NCBI RefSeq assembly: GCF_934294775.1
Contig: NZ_CAKRAH010000008.1
Location: 1-64,000, forward strand
Length of the DNA stretch: 64,000 nt
DNA from: an uncultured Dorea sp.
GTDB taxonomy: Bacteria; Bacillota; Clostridia; Lachnospirales; Lachnospiraceae
Direction of reading: 5' to 3'
Position numbers and translations under genes: made by a program. This document shows, in pieces, positions 7,821-15,747 of this stretch (its first letter is position 1; each line of letters starts with the position of its first letter). The notes under the pieces are model-generated. The model saw nothing but the letters and a program-made list of their open reading frames with translations. It made no database searches and was not told the DNA's origin.

Positions 7821-9392
7821 ATGAGTAAGATCGATGAACAAAAAGATGAAATCGCAGCTGCAATGGAACAATTGCAGGATGATGAGACGTATGCAGACGA
7901 GGGGTTTGCAGAAATTGATGTGGAGGACGAAGAAGAAGACTCAGGAAAGAAAATGAAAAAAGAAAAAAGAAAATTCAGACGTGGAAGACGGAAAAAGAAA
8001 AGATTGAGTAACAAAATGGCAATAGCTTTATCATTGATTGTATCTGTATTAGCAGTCGGATATGTCGGAATAGCTGTGTATTATAGTGGACATTTTTTTG
8101 CAAATACAAAAATCAATGGAATTGACTGTTCAAACAAAAGTGTAAACGAGGTCGAGTCTTATCTGGAAAAACAGGTGGCTGATTATAAGCTTACTTTAAA
8201 AGAGTCCGGTGATAAGAGTGAAGAGATAACAGGACAAAGCATTTCTTTAAAGTACGTGCCTGGCGATCAGATTAAAAACTTACTGGAAAATCAGAATCAG
8301 TTCCTGTGGCCGGAATCATTTTTCAAAAGTCAGAACGTGGAAGCGAAGATTGGCGTAGAATACGATGAAAGCACGCTGAAAACCCTGGTTGCAAATCTGG
8401 AATGTATGAAAGAAGAAAATCAGGTAGCAGCAGTAAATGCACATCCGGAGTACCAGAATGACAAGTTTGTGATTATACCAGAGACAGAAGGAACACAGAT
8501 TGATGCAGAAAAATTCCGGAATCTGGTCATTGAATCAGTAAATGGATTAAGCGATGAACTTAATCTTTCAGAGGCTGGATGTTATCAGGAACCACAGTAT
8601 ACATCTGAATCTGACAAGGTAAAGGAAGCATGCGATACAATGAATAAGTATCTTGGTGTAACGGTTACTTATGATTTTTCAACTACTACAGAAGTGGTAA
8701 ATGCAACACAGCTTTCACAGTGGGTGAAGGTTGATGATGATATGAATGTTGTATTTGATGAAACTGCTGTAAAGGCGTATATCCAGTCTCTGGCAGATAA
8801 GTATGATACAAAAGGAAAACAAAGAACATTTACTTCTGCAAGTGGTAATACGGTAACTGTTTCCGGTGGAAGTTATGGATGGAAGATCGACCAGAGTGCA
8901 GAATATAATGCGCTGATTGCGAATATTCAGAGTGGGGAATCTGTGACAAGAGAGCCGAATTATTCCAGCCGTGCAGCAAGTCATGAGGGCAATGACGTGG
9001 GAAATACCTACGCAGAAGTTAATCTGTCTACACAGCATATGTATTTTGTAAAAGATGGACAGATTGCGCTGGAGACAGATGTAGTAACAGGTAATCCAAA
9101 TAAAGGAAATAGTACACCGGCGGGTGTTTATTCGCTGGCTTATAAAGCAAAAGACCAGGTTCTTAGAGGAACAAAAAAAGCAGATGGTACATATGAATAT
9201 GAGACACCGGTTAGTTACTGGATGCCGTTCAATGGCGGAATAGGATTCCATGATGCATCATGGCAGCCGACCTTCGGTGGAAGCAGATATCTGACAAATG
9301 GTTCTCATGGATGTGTCAATATGCCGCCTGCAATGGCAGCACAGCTGTTTAATCTGATCTCAGCTGGAACACCAGTTGTTGTTCATAATTAA
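7821..9392 (+). CDS. Membrane-anchored L,D-transpeptidase (YkuD domain)
   Basis: Cell-wall enzyme expected to form 3-3 peptide cross-links or attach wall ligands. The 523-residue protein starts with a highly charged cytoplasmic tail (residues 1-63; acidic then Lys/Arg-rich). One membrane segment (about 66-90) follows, then a peptidoglycan-binding/PG_binding_4-type region. The C-terminal YkuD domain (about 400-523) carries the catalytic motif SHGCVNMP near residue 493, with the upstream His of GGIGFHDASW. The organisation is typical of Clostridial Ldt proteins. RBS is GAGGAG eleven bases before ATG. It sits in front of tgt with a 31-bp gap. Confidence 0.92.
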   Translation: MSKIDEQKDEIAAAMEQLQDDETYADEGFAEIDVEDEEEDSGKKMKKEKRKFRRGRRKKKRLSNKMAIALSLIVSVLAVGYVGIAVYYSGHFFANTKINGIDCSNKSVNEVESYLEKQVADYKLTLKESGDKSEEITGQSISLKYVPGDQIKNLLENQNQFLWPESFFKSQNVEAKIGVEYDESTLKTLVANLECMKEENQVAAVNAHPEYQNDKFVIIPETEGTQIDAEKFRNLVIESVNGLSDELNLSEAGCYQEPQYTSESDKVKEACDTMNKYLGVTVTYDFSTTTEVVNATQLSQWVKVDDDMNVVFDETAVKAYIQSLADKYDTKGKQRTFTSASGNTVTVSGGSYGWKIDQSAEYNALIANIQSGESVTREPNYSSRAASHEGNDVGNTYAEVNLSTQHMYFVKDGQIALETDVVTGNPNKGNSTPAGVYSLAYKAKDQVLRGTKKADGTYEYETPVSYWMPFNGGIGFHDASWQPTFGGSRYLTNGSHGCVNMPPAMAAQLFNLISAGTPVVVHN

Positions 9393-9423
9393 AAATGATA
9401 ATCATTGATGAGGATAACAGAGT

Positions 9424-10557
9424 ATGTATGAATTGATAAAAAAAGACGGTCGTGCAAAACGTGGACGGCTGCATACAGTACACGGGGTCATTGAGACCCC
9501 TGTATTTATGAATGTAGGTACGGCAGCAGCCATAAAAGGAGCTGTTGCAACAACGGACCTTCAGGAAATAAAAACACAGGTAGAATTATCGAATACGTAT
9601 CATCTTCATGTGCGTCCTGGAGATGAAGTGGTAAAGAAGATGGGCGGACTGCACAGATTCATGAACTGGGATAAGCCGATTCTTACGGATTCGGGCGGAT
9701 TTCAGGTATTCTCACTGGCAGGACTCAGAAGAATCAAAGAAGAAGGAGTCTACTTTAATTCCCATATTGATGGAAGAAAGATATTCATGGGACCGGAAGA
9801 AAGCATGCAGATCCAGTCAAACCTTGCTTCGACAATTGCAATGGCATTTGATGAGTGTCCATCCAGCGTAGCTGACAGGGAATATATGGAAAAATCAGTT
9901 GCACGTACGACCAGATGGCTCGAGCGCTGCAAAAAAGAAATGGACAGATTGAATTCACTTCCAGATACGATCAACAAGCATCAGATGCTGTTTGGAATCA
10001 ATCAGGGAGGTGTCTATGAGGACATCCGTATCCAGCATGCAGATGAAATCTCGAAGCTTGATCTGGACGGATATGCCGTTGGCGGTCTGGCAGTTGGAGA
10101 AAGCCATGAGGAGATGTACAGAATCCTGGATGCAGTAGTACCGCATCTGCCAGAGAATAAGCCGACTTATCTGATGGGAGTCGGAACTCCGGCAAATATT
10201 CTGGAAGCCGTCGACAGAGGTGTGGATTTCTTTGACTGTGTATATCCAAGCAGAAATGGACGGCACGGACATGTGTACACCAATCACGGTAAACTGAATC
10301 TGTTCAATGCCAAATTTGAACTGGACGCAAAGCCAATCGAAGAGGGATGTCAGTGTCCGGCCTGCAGAAATTATTCCAGAGCATATATCCGTCATCTGCT
10401 GAAGGCAAAAGAGATGCTTGGAATGAGACTTTGTGTTCTGCACAATCTGTACTTCTATAATACAATGATGGAAGAAATCAGAGATGCCATTGAACAGGGG
10501 TGTTATAAAGAATACAAAGAAAAGAAAATTGCAGCGGTAACAGGAAAGAATCAATAA
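9424..10557 (+). CDS. tgt: tRNA-guanine (queuine) transglycosylase Tgt
   Basis: Exchanges G34 of GUN-anticodon tRNAs for preQ1 in queuosine synthesis. The 377 residues are the normal bacterial size. Visible features are the nucleophile region LTDSGGFQVFSL near residue 90, FDECPSS near 140, LAVGES near 220, DCVYPSRNGRHGH near 265, and the zinc site CQCPACRNYSRAYIRHL near 310. It is followed by a terminator and then yajC, the common tgt-yajC neighbourhood. Confidence 0.97.
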   Translation: MYELIKKDGRAKRGRLHTVHGVIETPVFMNVGTAAAIKGAVATTDLQEIKTQVELSNTYHLHVRPGDEVVKKMGGLHRFMNWDKPILTDSGGFQVFSLAGLRRIKEEGVYFNSHIDGRKIFMGPEESMQIQSNLASTIAMAFDECPSSVADREYMEKSVARTTRWLERCKKEMDRLNSLPDTINKHQMLFGINQGGVYEDIRIQHADEISKLDLDGYAVGGLAVGESHEEMYRILDAVVPHLPENKPTYLMGVGTPANILEAVDRGVDFFDCVYPSRNGRHGHVYTNHGKLNLFNAKFELDAKPIEEGCQCPACRNYSRAYIRHLLKAKEMLGMRLCVLHNLYFYNTMMEEIRDAIEQGCYKEYKEKKIAAVTGKNQ

Positions 10558-10574
10558 AATAATGAAAAAAACAT

Positions 10575-10602
10575 AAAAAACCTTGCTGAATGCGAGGTTT
10601 TT
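10575..10602 (+). terminator. Short hairpin terminator after tgt
   Basis: AAAACCT (10577-10583) pairs with AGGTTTT (10595-10601), with inner GC pairs. The 3' tract is only T5, so termination is probably partial and some transcripts may reach yajC. Confidence 0.6.
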
Positions 10603-10647
10603 GTGTATGATAGCAATAGTGTTTAAAGATAAGTAGGAGGAAAAGAA

Positions 10648-10953
10648 ATGTTTTCATTAGCAGCACAGAGCTCCGGCACAAGCTGGATCGTTTTAATTGC
10701 AGTATATGCAGTAATCTTCGGAGGCTTTTATTTTGTATTTATGAGACCTCAGAAAAAAGAGCAGAAGAGAGTACAGGCCATGATCAATGACATGGAAGTT
10801 GGAGATACAGTACTTACAACAAGCGGCTTCTATGGTGTATTGATTGACATCTCTGATGAAGATGTAGTCGTAGAGTTTGGACACAACAGAAACTGCCGTA
10901 TTCCAATGCAGAAGTCAGCAATTGCCCAGGTTGAAAAAACATCTGCGGAATAA
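10648..10953 (+). CDS. yajC: Preprotein translocase subunit YajC
   Basis: Small accessory subunit of the SecDF-YajC complex of the general secretion machinery. The 101-residue protein has a single N-terminal membrane helix (about residues 9-30, ending in FYFVFMRPQKKEQKR). The conserved YajC domain follows (VGDTVLTTSGFYGVLIDISDEDVVVEF). RBS is AGGAGG. secD/secF do not follow here; the next feature is a terminator. Confidence 0.95.
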   Translation: MFSLAAQSSGTSWIVLIAVYAVIFGGFYFVFMRPQKKEQKRVQAMINDMEVGDTVLTTSGFYGVLIDISDEDVVVEFGHNRNCRIPMQKSAIAQVEKTSAE

Positions 10954-10976
10954 GAAGAATAAAATTATAAAAATGG

Positions 10977-11010
10977 AGAATCTGTTAATATGTACAGGTT
11001 CTTCTTTTTT
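10977..11010 (+). terminator. Terminator of yajC
   Basis: AGAATCTGT (10977-10985) pairs with ACAGGTTCT (10994-11002) with one G-U pair, followed by a tract of eight T. Repeat copy R1 begins at the end of this T-tract. Confidence 0.88.
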
Positions 11011-11035
11011 TTATGCCAAAGTATGCAAGAGAAGT
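11011..11035 (+). repeat. Terminator-linked repeat, copy R1 (short form)
   Basis: Contains GCCAAAGTATGCAAGAGAAG directly after the yajC terminator T-tract. It has the first half of the repeat unit (the small hairpin-forming segment plus GCAAGAGAAG) but lacks the second hairpin half seen in the longer copies. Confidence 0.75.
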
Positions 11036-11116
11036 CCATATTGTTCGTATAAATATACACAAATTGCACAAAATTGCATACAAGGGCGATTTTGAAAACG
11101 ATTATCAGAATAAGGC

Positions 11117-11145
11117 TTGATATTTTCTTCACGAGATGTTATACT
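11117..11145 (+). promoter_or_regulatory. Predicted promoter of pflB
   Basis: TTGATA (11117-11122) and TATACT (11140-11145) are spaced by 17 bp, with a TG one base before the -10. The predicted start is near 11152, giving a short leader before the pflB RBS (AGGAAAGGGG). Confidence 0.7.
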
Positions 11146-11189
11146 GACGGCGCAAAAGAAAATGAAAGATAGGAAAGGGGAACAAAAAG

Positions 11190-13442
11190 ATGGCACATTT
11201 TGAGCAGTGGGCTGGTTTTAAAGGAAAAGAATGGGTGAACTCCGTAGATGTTCGTAGCTTTATCCAGGAGAACTATACACCATATGAGGGAGACGAATCC
11301 TTCCTGGAAGGACCAACAGAAGCAACCAATATTTTATGGGGTAAACTTCAGGAACTGCAGAAAGAAGAGCGTGCAAAAGGCGGCGTTCTTGATATGGAGA
11401 CAGAAGTAGTATCTGGTCTTACAGCATATGGCCCGGGATACATCAGTGAAGAGACAAAAGATCTTGAGAAGGTTGTTGGTCTTCAGACAGACAAACCTCT
11501 GAAGAGAGCATTTATGCCATACGGTGGAATCAAGATGGCTGAGCAGGCTTGTACAACATACGGATATCAGCCAAGCGAAAAGCTTCATGAGATCTTTACA
11601 AAATATCATAAAACACACAACCAGGGAGTATTCGATATCTATACACCTGAAATGAAGAAAGCAAGACACAACAAGATCATCACAGGTCTTCCGGATACAT
11701 ACGGAAGAGGACGTATCGTTGGTGACTACCGTCGTGTAGCTCTTTATGGTATCGACTTCCTGATCGAGAGAAAACAGTATGACTTCGAGCGTTATGCAAG
11801 ACATGGAATGAAAGGAACAGATTTCCGTCTTCGTGAAGAGCTCGCAGATCAGATCAAAGCTCTGAAAGAAATGAAAGAAATGGCAGCAGCATATGGCTAC
11901 GACATTTCACAGCCAGCGAAAGATGCTCACGAAGCAGCACAGTGGCTGTACTTCGGATATCTTGCAGCAATCAAGACTCAGAACGGAGCTGCAATGAGTG
12001 TTGGACGTATCTCTACATTCCTTGATATCTATATTGAAAGAGACTTAAAAGCTGGAAAGATCACAGAAAAAGAAGCTCAGGAATTAATCGACCACATGGT
12101 AATGAAATTCCGTATGGTTAAGTTCGCAAGAATCCCATCTTACAACGAACTGTTCTCAGGAGATCCTACATGGGCAACACTGGAAGTTGGTGGACTTGGA
12201 CAGGACGGACGTTCTATGGTAACAAAGAATGACTATCGTTTCCTTCACACACTGAAGAACATGGGACCTTCACCAGAACCAAACCTTACAGTACTTTACT
12301 CTTCAAGACTGCCAGAGAACTTCAAGAAGTTTGCAGCCCTGATTTCAGTAGAGACAAGCTCAATCCAGTATGAGAATGATGATGTTATGCGTCCAGTATG
12401 GGGCGATGACTATTCAATCTGCTGCTGCGTATCTGCTACAGAGACAGGTAAAGAGATGCAGTTCTTCGGAGCTCGTGCAAACCTTGCTAAGTGTCTGTTA
12501 TACGCTATCAACGGTGGTATTGATGAAAAGAACAAAATACAGGTTGCACCTGCTTACAGACCAATTACATCTGAGTATCTTGACTTTGATGAAGTAATGG
12601 AAAAATACGATGCTATGATGGAATGGCTGAGCAAACTGTATGTTGATACACTGAACATGATTCACTACATGCATGACAAATATTACTATGAAGCAGCTCA
12701 GATGTCTCTGATCGACACAGACGTTAAGCGTTCATTTGCAACAGGTATTGCAGGATTCTCTCACGTAGTAGATTCACTTTGCGCTATCAAATACGCTAAG
12801 GTAAAAGCTATCCGTGACGAAGACGGAATCACAACAGATTTTGAAATCGAAGGAGACTTCCCAAGATACGGTAACGATGATGACCGTGCAGATGAGATGG
12901 CTGTATGGCTTCTTAAGACATTCATGCACAAACTGAACAAGTGCCACACATACAGAAATTCTGTACCTACAACATCAATCCTTACAATTACTTCTAACGT
13001 AGTATATGGTAAGGCTACAGGATCTCTTCCAGACGGAAGAAAAGCAGGAGAGCCACTTTCACCAGGTGCTAACCCATCTTACGGTGCAGAAAAGAGCGGA
13101 CTTCTTGCATCTCTTAACTCTGTTGCTAAGCTGCCATACGAGCTGGCTCTGGATGGTATTTCTAATACTCAGACAATCAGCCCAAGTGCACTTGGACATA
13201 CAGATGACGAGCGTAAAGAAAACCTTGCACGTGTAATGGACGGATACTTCGATCAGGGAGCACATCACCTGAATGTTAACGTATTTGGTACAGACAAACT
13301 GGTTGACGCTATGGAACACCCAGAGAAACCAGAATACGCAAACTTCACAATCCGTGTATCTGGATACGCAGTTAAGTTCATCGACCTGACTCGCGAACAG
13401 CAGTTAGACGTAATCGCAAGAACTTGCCACGATCATATGTAA
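11190..13442 (+). CDS. pflB: Formate C-acetyltransferase (pyruvate formate-lyase) PflB
   Basis: Glycyl-radical enzyme that cleaves pyruvate with CoA to acetyl-CoA and formate, central to fermentation in strict and facultative anaerobes. The 750-residue length is right for true PFL. The active-site cysteine stretch is seen as SICCCVSATETGKE near residue 410. The glycyl-radical motif RVSGYAV near residue 722 is followed by the usual C-terminal tail DVIARTCHDHM. The activase PflA is encoded downstream, which confirms the assignment. Codons are strongly biased to a few forms, consistent with high expression. Confidence 0.97.
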   Translation: MAHFEQWAGFKGKEWVNSVDVRSFIQENYTPYEGDESFLEGPTEATNILWGKLQELQKEERAKGGVLDMETEVVSGLTAYGPGYISEETKDLEKVVGLQTDKPLKRAFMPYGGIKMAEQACTTYGYQPSEKLHEIFTKYHKTHNQGVFDIYTPEMKKARHNKIITGLPDTYGRGRIVGDYRRVALYGIDFLIERKQYDFERYARHGMKGTDFRLREELADQIKALKEMKEMAAAYGYDISQPAKDAHEAAQWLYFGYLAAIKTQNGAAMSVGRISTFLDIYIERDLKAGKITEKEAQELIDHMVMKFRMVKFARIPSYNELFSGDPTWATLEVGGLGQDGRSMVTKNDYRFLHTLKNMGPSPEPNLTVLYSSRLPENFKKFAALISVETSSIQYENDDVMRPVWGDDYSICCCVSATETGKEMQFFGARANLAKCLLYAINGGIDEKNKIQVAPAYRPITSEYLDFDEVMEKYDAMMEWLSKLYVDTLNMIHYMHDKYYYEAAQMSLIDTDVKRSFATGIAGFSHVVDSLCAIKYAKVKAIRDEDGITTDFEIEGDFPRYGNDDDRADEMAVWLLKTFMHKLNKCHTYRNSVPTTSILTITSNVVYGKATGSLPDGRKAGEPLSPGANPSYGAEKSGLLASLNSVAKLPYELALDGISNTQTISPSALGHTDDERKENLARVMDGYFDQGAHHLNVNVFGTDKLVDAMEHPEKPEYANFTIRVSGYAVKFIDLTREQQLDVIARTCHDHM

Positions 13443-13471
13443 AAACTATGAGCCATGCATCAGATGAGACG

Positions 13472-13535
13472 GATACAGTAATCAAGCTCGCTTGAATTAA
13501 TGTATCTGGATCAGCTGATATACGGCGACAGCCGT
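13472..13535 (+). other. Two hairpins in the pflB-pflA spacer
   Basis: An almost continuous stem runs 13472-13506 (GATACA/TGTATC, then TAAT, then CAAGC/GCTTG around a two-base centre). A second, ACGGC/GCCGT, lies at 13522-13535. No T-tract follows. They could stabilise the highly expressed pflB message or lower read-through to pflA. The fold is seen; the role is inferred. Confidence 0.5.
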
Positions 13536-13601
13536 CAGCGAGATGAAGCAAAGCGGAATCGAGCTGGGCATGGCGGATTATATAAGAAGAGGAGCAAAAC
13601 T

Positions 13602-14342
13602 ATGACCAAAGGATATATTCATTCTCTGGAAAGTTTCGGCTCCGTTGACGGTCCAGGTGTCCGGTATCTGATATTTACAACCGGCTGTGCAATGCGCTGC
13701 CAGTTCTGTCACAACCCGGACACATGGAACATGAATTCAGGGACTCTCTACACAGCAGATGAACTGATTGATAAAGCCTGGAAATACCGCACTTACTGGG
13801 GAAGTAAGGGCGGTATTACCGTCAGTGGGGGCGAACCGCTTCTGCAGATCGATTTTCTGCTGGAGTTGTTCCAGAAAGCAAAAGAAAGAGGAATCAACAC
13901 AACACTGGATACCTGTGGAAATCCATTTACAAGAGAAGAGCCATTTTTCAGTAAATTCCAGGAACTTATGAAAGTGACAGATCTTGTAATGCTGGATATC
14001 AAGCATATTGATGATGAGCAACATAAGATCCTGACTGGCCAGACGAACAAGAATATTCTTGATATGGCAGAATATCTGTCTGAGACTGGCAAACCGGTAT
14101 GGATCCGTCACGTACTGGTTCCAGAGAGAAGTGATAAAGATGAATATCTGGAAAGACTTCATGACTTTATTGAAACATTGGATAATGTGGAAAAAGTAGA
14201 AGTCCTTCCGTATCACACACTTGGAGTATATAAATGGAAAGAACTGGGAATCCCATATCAGTTGGAAGGCATCGATCCTCCGTCGAAAGAACGCGTGGAA
14301 AATGCGAACAAGATTCTTGAGACAGCAAAATATCATGCGTAA
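13602..14342 (+). CDS. pflA: Pyruvate formate-lyase activating enzyme PflA
   Basis: Radical SAM protein that installs the glycyl radical on PflB. Start chosen at 13602 (AGAGGAG ten bases upstream), giving 246 residues; the in-frame ATG at 13500 has no family-like sequence after it. The radical SAM cysteines are in CAMRCQFCHNPDTW near residue 30. GGITVSGGEPLLQ near residue 70 and the C-terminal HTLGVYKWKELG are family features. It ends just before a strong terminator, so the transcription unit is pflB-pflA. Confidence 0.96.
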   Translation: MTKGYIHSLESFGSVDGPGVRYLIFTTGCAMRCQFCHNPDTWNMNSGTLYTADELIDKAWKYRTYWGSKGGITVSGGEPLLQIDFLLELFQKAKERGINTTLDTCGNPFTREEPFFSKFQELMKVTDLVMLDIKHIDDEQHKILTGQTNKNILDMAEYLSETGKPVWIRHVLVPERSDKDEYLERLHDFIETLDNVEKVEVLPYHTLGVYKWKELGIPYQLEGIDPPSKERVENANKILETAKYHA

Positions 14343-14343
14343 A

Positions 14344-14380
14344 AAATACGGGACACACAAAACGTGTGTTCCGTATTTTT
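14344..14380 (+). terminator. Terminator of pflB-pflA
   Basis: AAATACGG then ACACAC pair with GTGTGT then CCGTATTT around a short A-rich loop, with single unpaired bases between the two helices, followed by T5. Repeat R2 starts immediately after the T-tract. Confidence 0.92.
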
Positions 14381-14490
14381 ATACTAAGTATGCAGGGAAA
14401 GTTGCCAGTGGTAAGTTTTCCCTATACCAAAGTATGCAAGAGAAGCTATCGGTGGCAGATTCTCTGTATATCATCAAAGTGTACAAGAAA
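14381..14490 (+). repeat. Terminator-linked repeat, tandem array R2 (two full units and a decayed third)
   Basis: Unit 1 starts at 14381 with ATACTAAGTATGCAGGGAAA and ends in TTTTCCCT. Unit 2 starts at about 14423 with ATACCAAAGTATGCAAGAGA and ends in TTCTCT. A decayed third unit, ATCATCAAAGTGTACAAG, starts near 14469. In unit 1 the outer stem is GGGAAA/TTTTCCC and in unit 2 AGAGAA/TTCTCT, so the base changes are compensated. The inner stem is TGCC/GGCA in unit 1. Confidence 0.8.
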
Positions 14491-14555
14491 TACAGTAAAA
14501 AGCCATTTTTTAGTATGTAAAATGCAGCAATTTGTCAATTTAGTCAATTAAAGTC

Positions 14556-14584
14556 TTGAAACATGTATAAAAATACGATAATAT
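14556..14584 (+). promoter_or_regulatory. Predicted promoter of the leuB-ilvDB-serCA unit
   Basis: TTGAAA (14556-14561) and TAATAT (14579-14584) are spaced by 17 bp. The predicted leader to leuB is only about 30 nt, too short for a T-box or leader-peptide attenuator. Direct repeats of GTCAATT occur just upstream (14534-14549). Confidence 0.6.
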
Positions 14585-14623
14585 TAGTTTTATAGATTTT
14601 TACCGAAGGAAGGAAGAAGAACT

Positions 14624-15709
14624 ATGAATCTTAAAATTGGTGTGATAAAGGGAGATGGAATTGGTCCGGAGATCGTAACGGAAGCAATGAAAGTCCTGAA
14701 TAAAGTTGCAGAGGTATATGGACATGAGTGTGATTACACACAGTTGTTAATGGGAGGTGCATCCATAGATGTTCATGGTGTACCACTTACAGATGAGACA
14801 ATTGCACAGGCGAAAGCATGTGATGCTGTTCTGATGGGATCGATCGGAGGAGATGCCAAGACATCGCCATGGTATCAGTTAGAACCATCTAAAAGACCGG
14901 AAGCAGGCCTTTTAAAGATTCGAAAAGCGTTAAATCTTTTTGCAAATTTAAGACCGGCAGTATTGTACGATGAATTAAAAGGTGCATGCCCTCTGAAAGA
15001 AGAGATTACAGAAGGCGGATTTGATATGATGATCATGAGAGAGCTGACAGGTGGTCTTTACTTTGGAGAAAGAAAGACAGAGGAAATTGACGGTGTCATG
15101 ACTGCCAGAGATTCTCTTACATATAATGAGAAAGAAATCCGCAGAATCGCAAAACGTGGATTTGATATTGCAATGAAGCGCCGTAAAAAAGTAACAAGTG
15201 TAGATAAAGCAAATGTACTGGATTCTTCGAGATTATGGAGAAAAGTAGTAGAAGAAGTTGCGAAAGATTATCCGGAAGTAACTGTTGAAAATATGCTTGT
15301 AGACAACTGTGCAATGCAGCTTGTAAAAGATCCAAAGCAGTTTGATGTAATTCTTACAGAGAATATGTTTGGAGATATTCTTTCAGATGAAGCAAGTATG
15401 GTAACCGGATCCATCGGAATGCTTGCAAGTGCCAGCTTAAATGAAACGAAATTCGGATTATATGAACCAAGTGGTGGATCTGCACCGGATATTGCAGGAA
15501 AGGGAATTGCTAATCCGATTGCAACCATTCTTTCGGCAGCAATGATGCTTCGTTTTAGTTTTGATCTTGATAAAGAAGCTGATGCAATTGAAGCCGCAGT
15601 TTCAAAGGTATTAAAAGATGGATATCGTACAATTGATATTATGTCCGAAGGAAAGACACAGATCGGAACTGCCCAGATGGGGGATCTGATCGCAGCAAAT
15701 ATCAATTAA
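14624..15709 (+). CDS. leuB: 3-isopropylmalate dehydrogenase LeuB
   Basis: NAD-dependent oxidative decarboxylation of 3-isopropylmalate in leucine synthesis. The 361 residues are the usual size. Features are IKGDGIGPEIV at the N-terminus, the LLKIRKALNLFANLRP substrate loop near residue 90, MRELTGGLYFG near 137, and the metal/NAD site ENMFGDILSDEASM near 247 followed by GSAPDIAGKGIANP. leuA and leuCD are not adjacent. It heads a run leuB-ilvD-ilvB-serC-serA, all on the same strand with short gaps. RBS is GGAAGGAAG. Confidence 0.96.
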   Translation: MNLKIGVIKGDGIGPEIVTEAMKVLNKVAEVYGHECDYTQLLMGGASIDVHGVPLTDETIAQAKACDAVLMGSIGGDAKTSPWYQLEPSKRPEAGLLKIRKALNLFANLRPAVLYDELKGACPLKEEITEGGFDMMIMRELTGGLYFGERKTEEIDGVMTARDSLTYNEKEIRRIAKRGFDIAMKRRKKVTSVDKANVLDSSRLWRKVVEEVAKDYPEVTVENMLVDNCAMQLVKDPKQFDVILTENMFGDILSDEASMVTGSIGMLASASLNETKFGLYEPSGGSAPDIAGKGIANPIATILSAAMMLRFSFDLDKEADAIEAAVSKVLKDGYRTIDIMSEGKTQIGTAQMGDLIAANIN

Positions 15710-15747
15710 TTTATATATGAAACGCAGATAAGAGGAGGATACAAAAA

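Noticed and set aside
8715..9251. 178-residue minus-strand frame inside the L,D-transpeptidase gene
   Set aside because: Antisense shadow rich in Cys/Ile/His codons, no start signal, no family resemblance.
11036..11100. Rex-type operator before pflB
   Set aside because: TTGT and ACAA half-sites are present but at the wrong spacing, and the centre is not palindromic.
13500..13601. N-terminal extension of PflA
   Set aside because: The 34 extra residues come from the hairpin-bearing spacer and do not resemble PflA; the ATG at 13602 has a strong RBS.
14381..14490. Tandem repeats as a possible CRISPR array
   Set aside because: The repeated unit fills the whole period with no unique spacers, the units are imperfect, and no cas genes are in the window.
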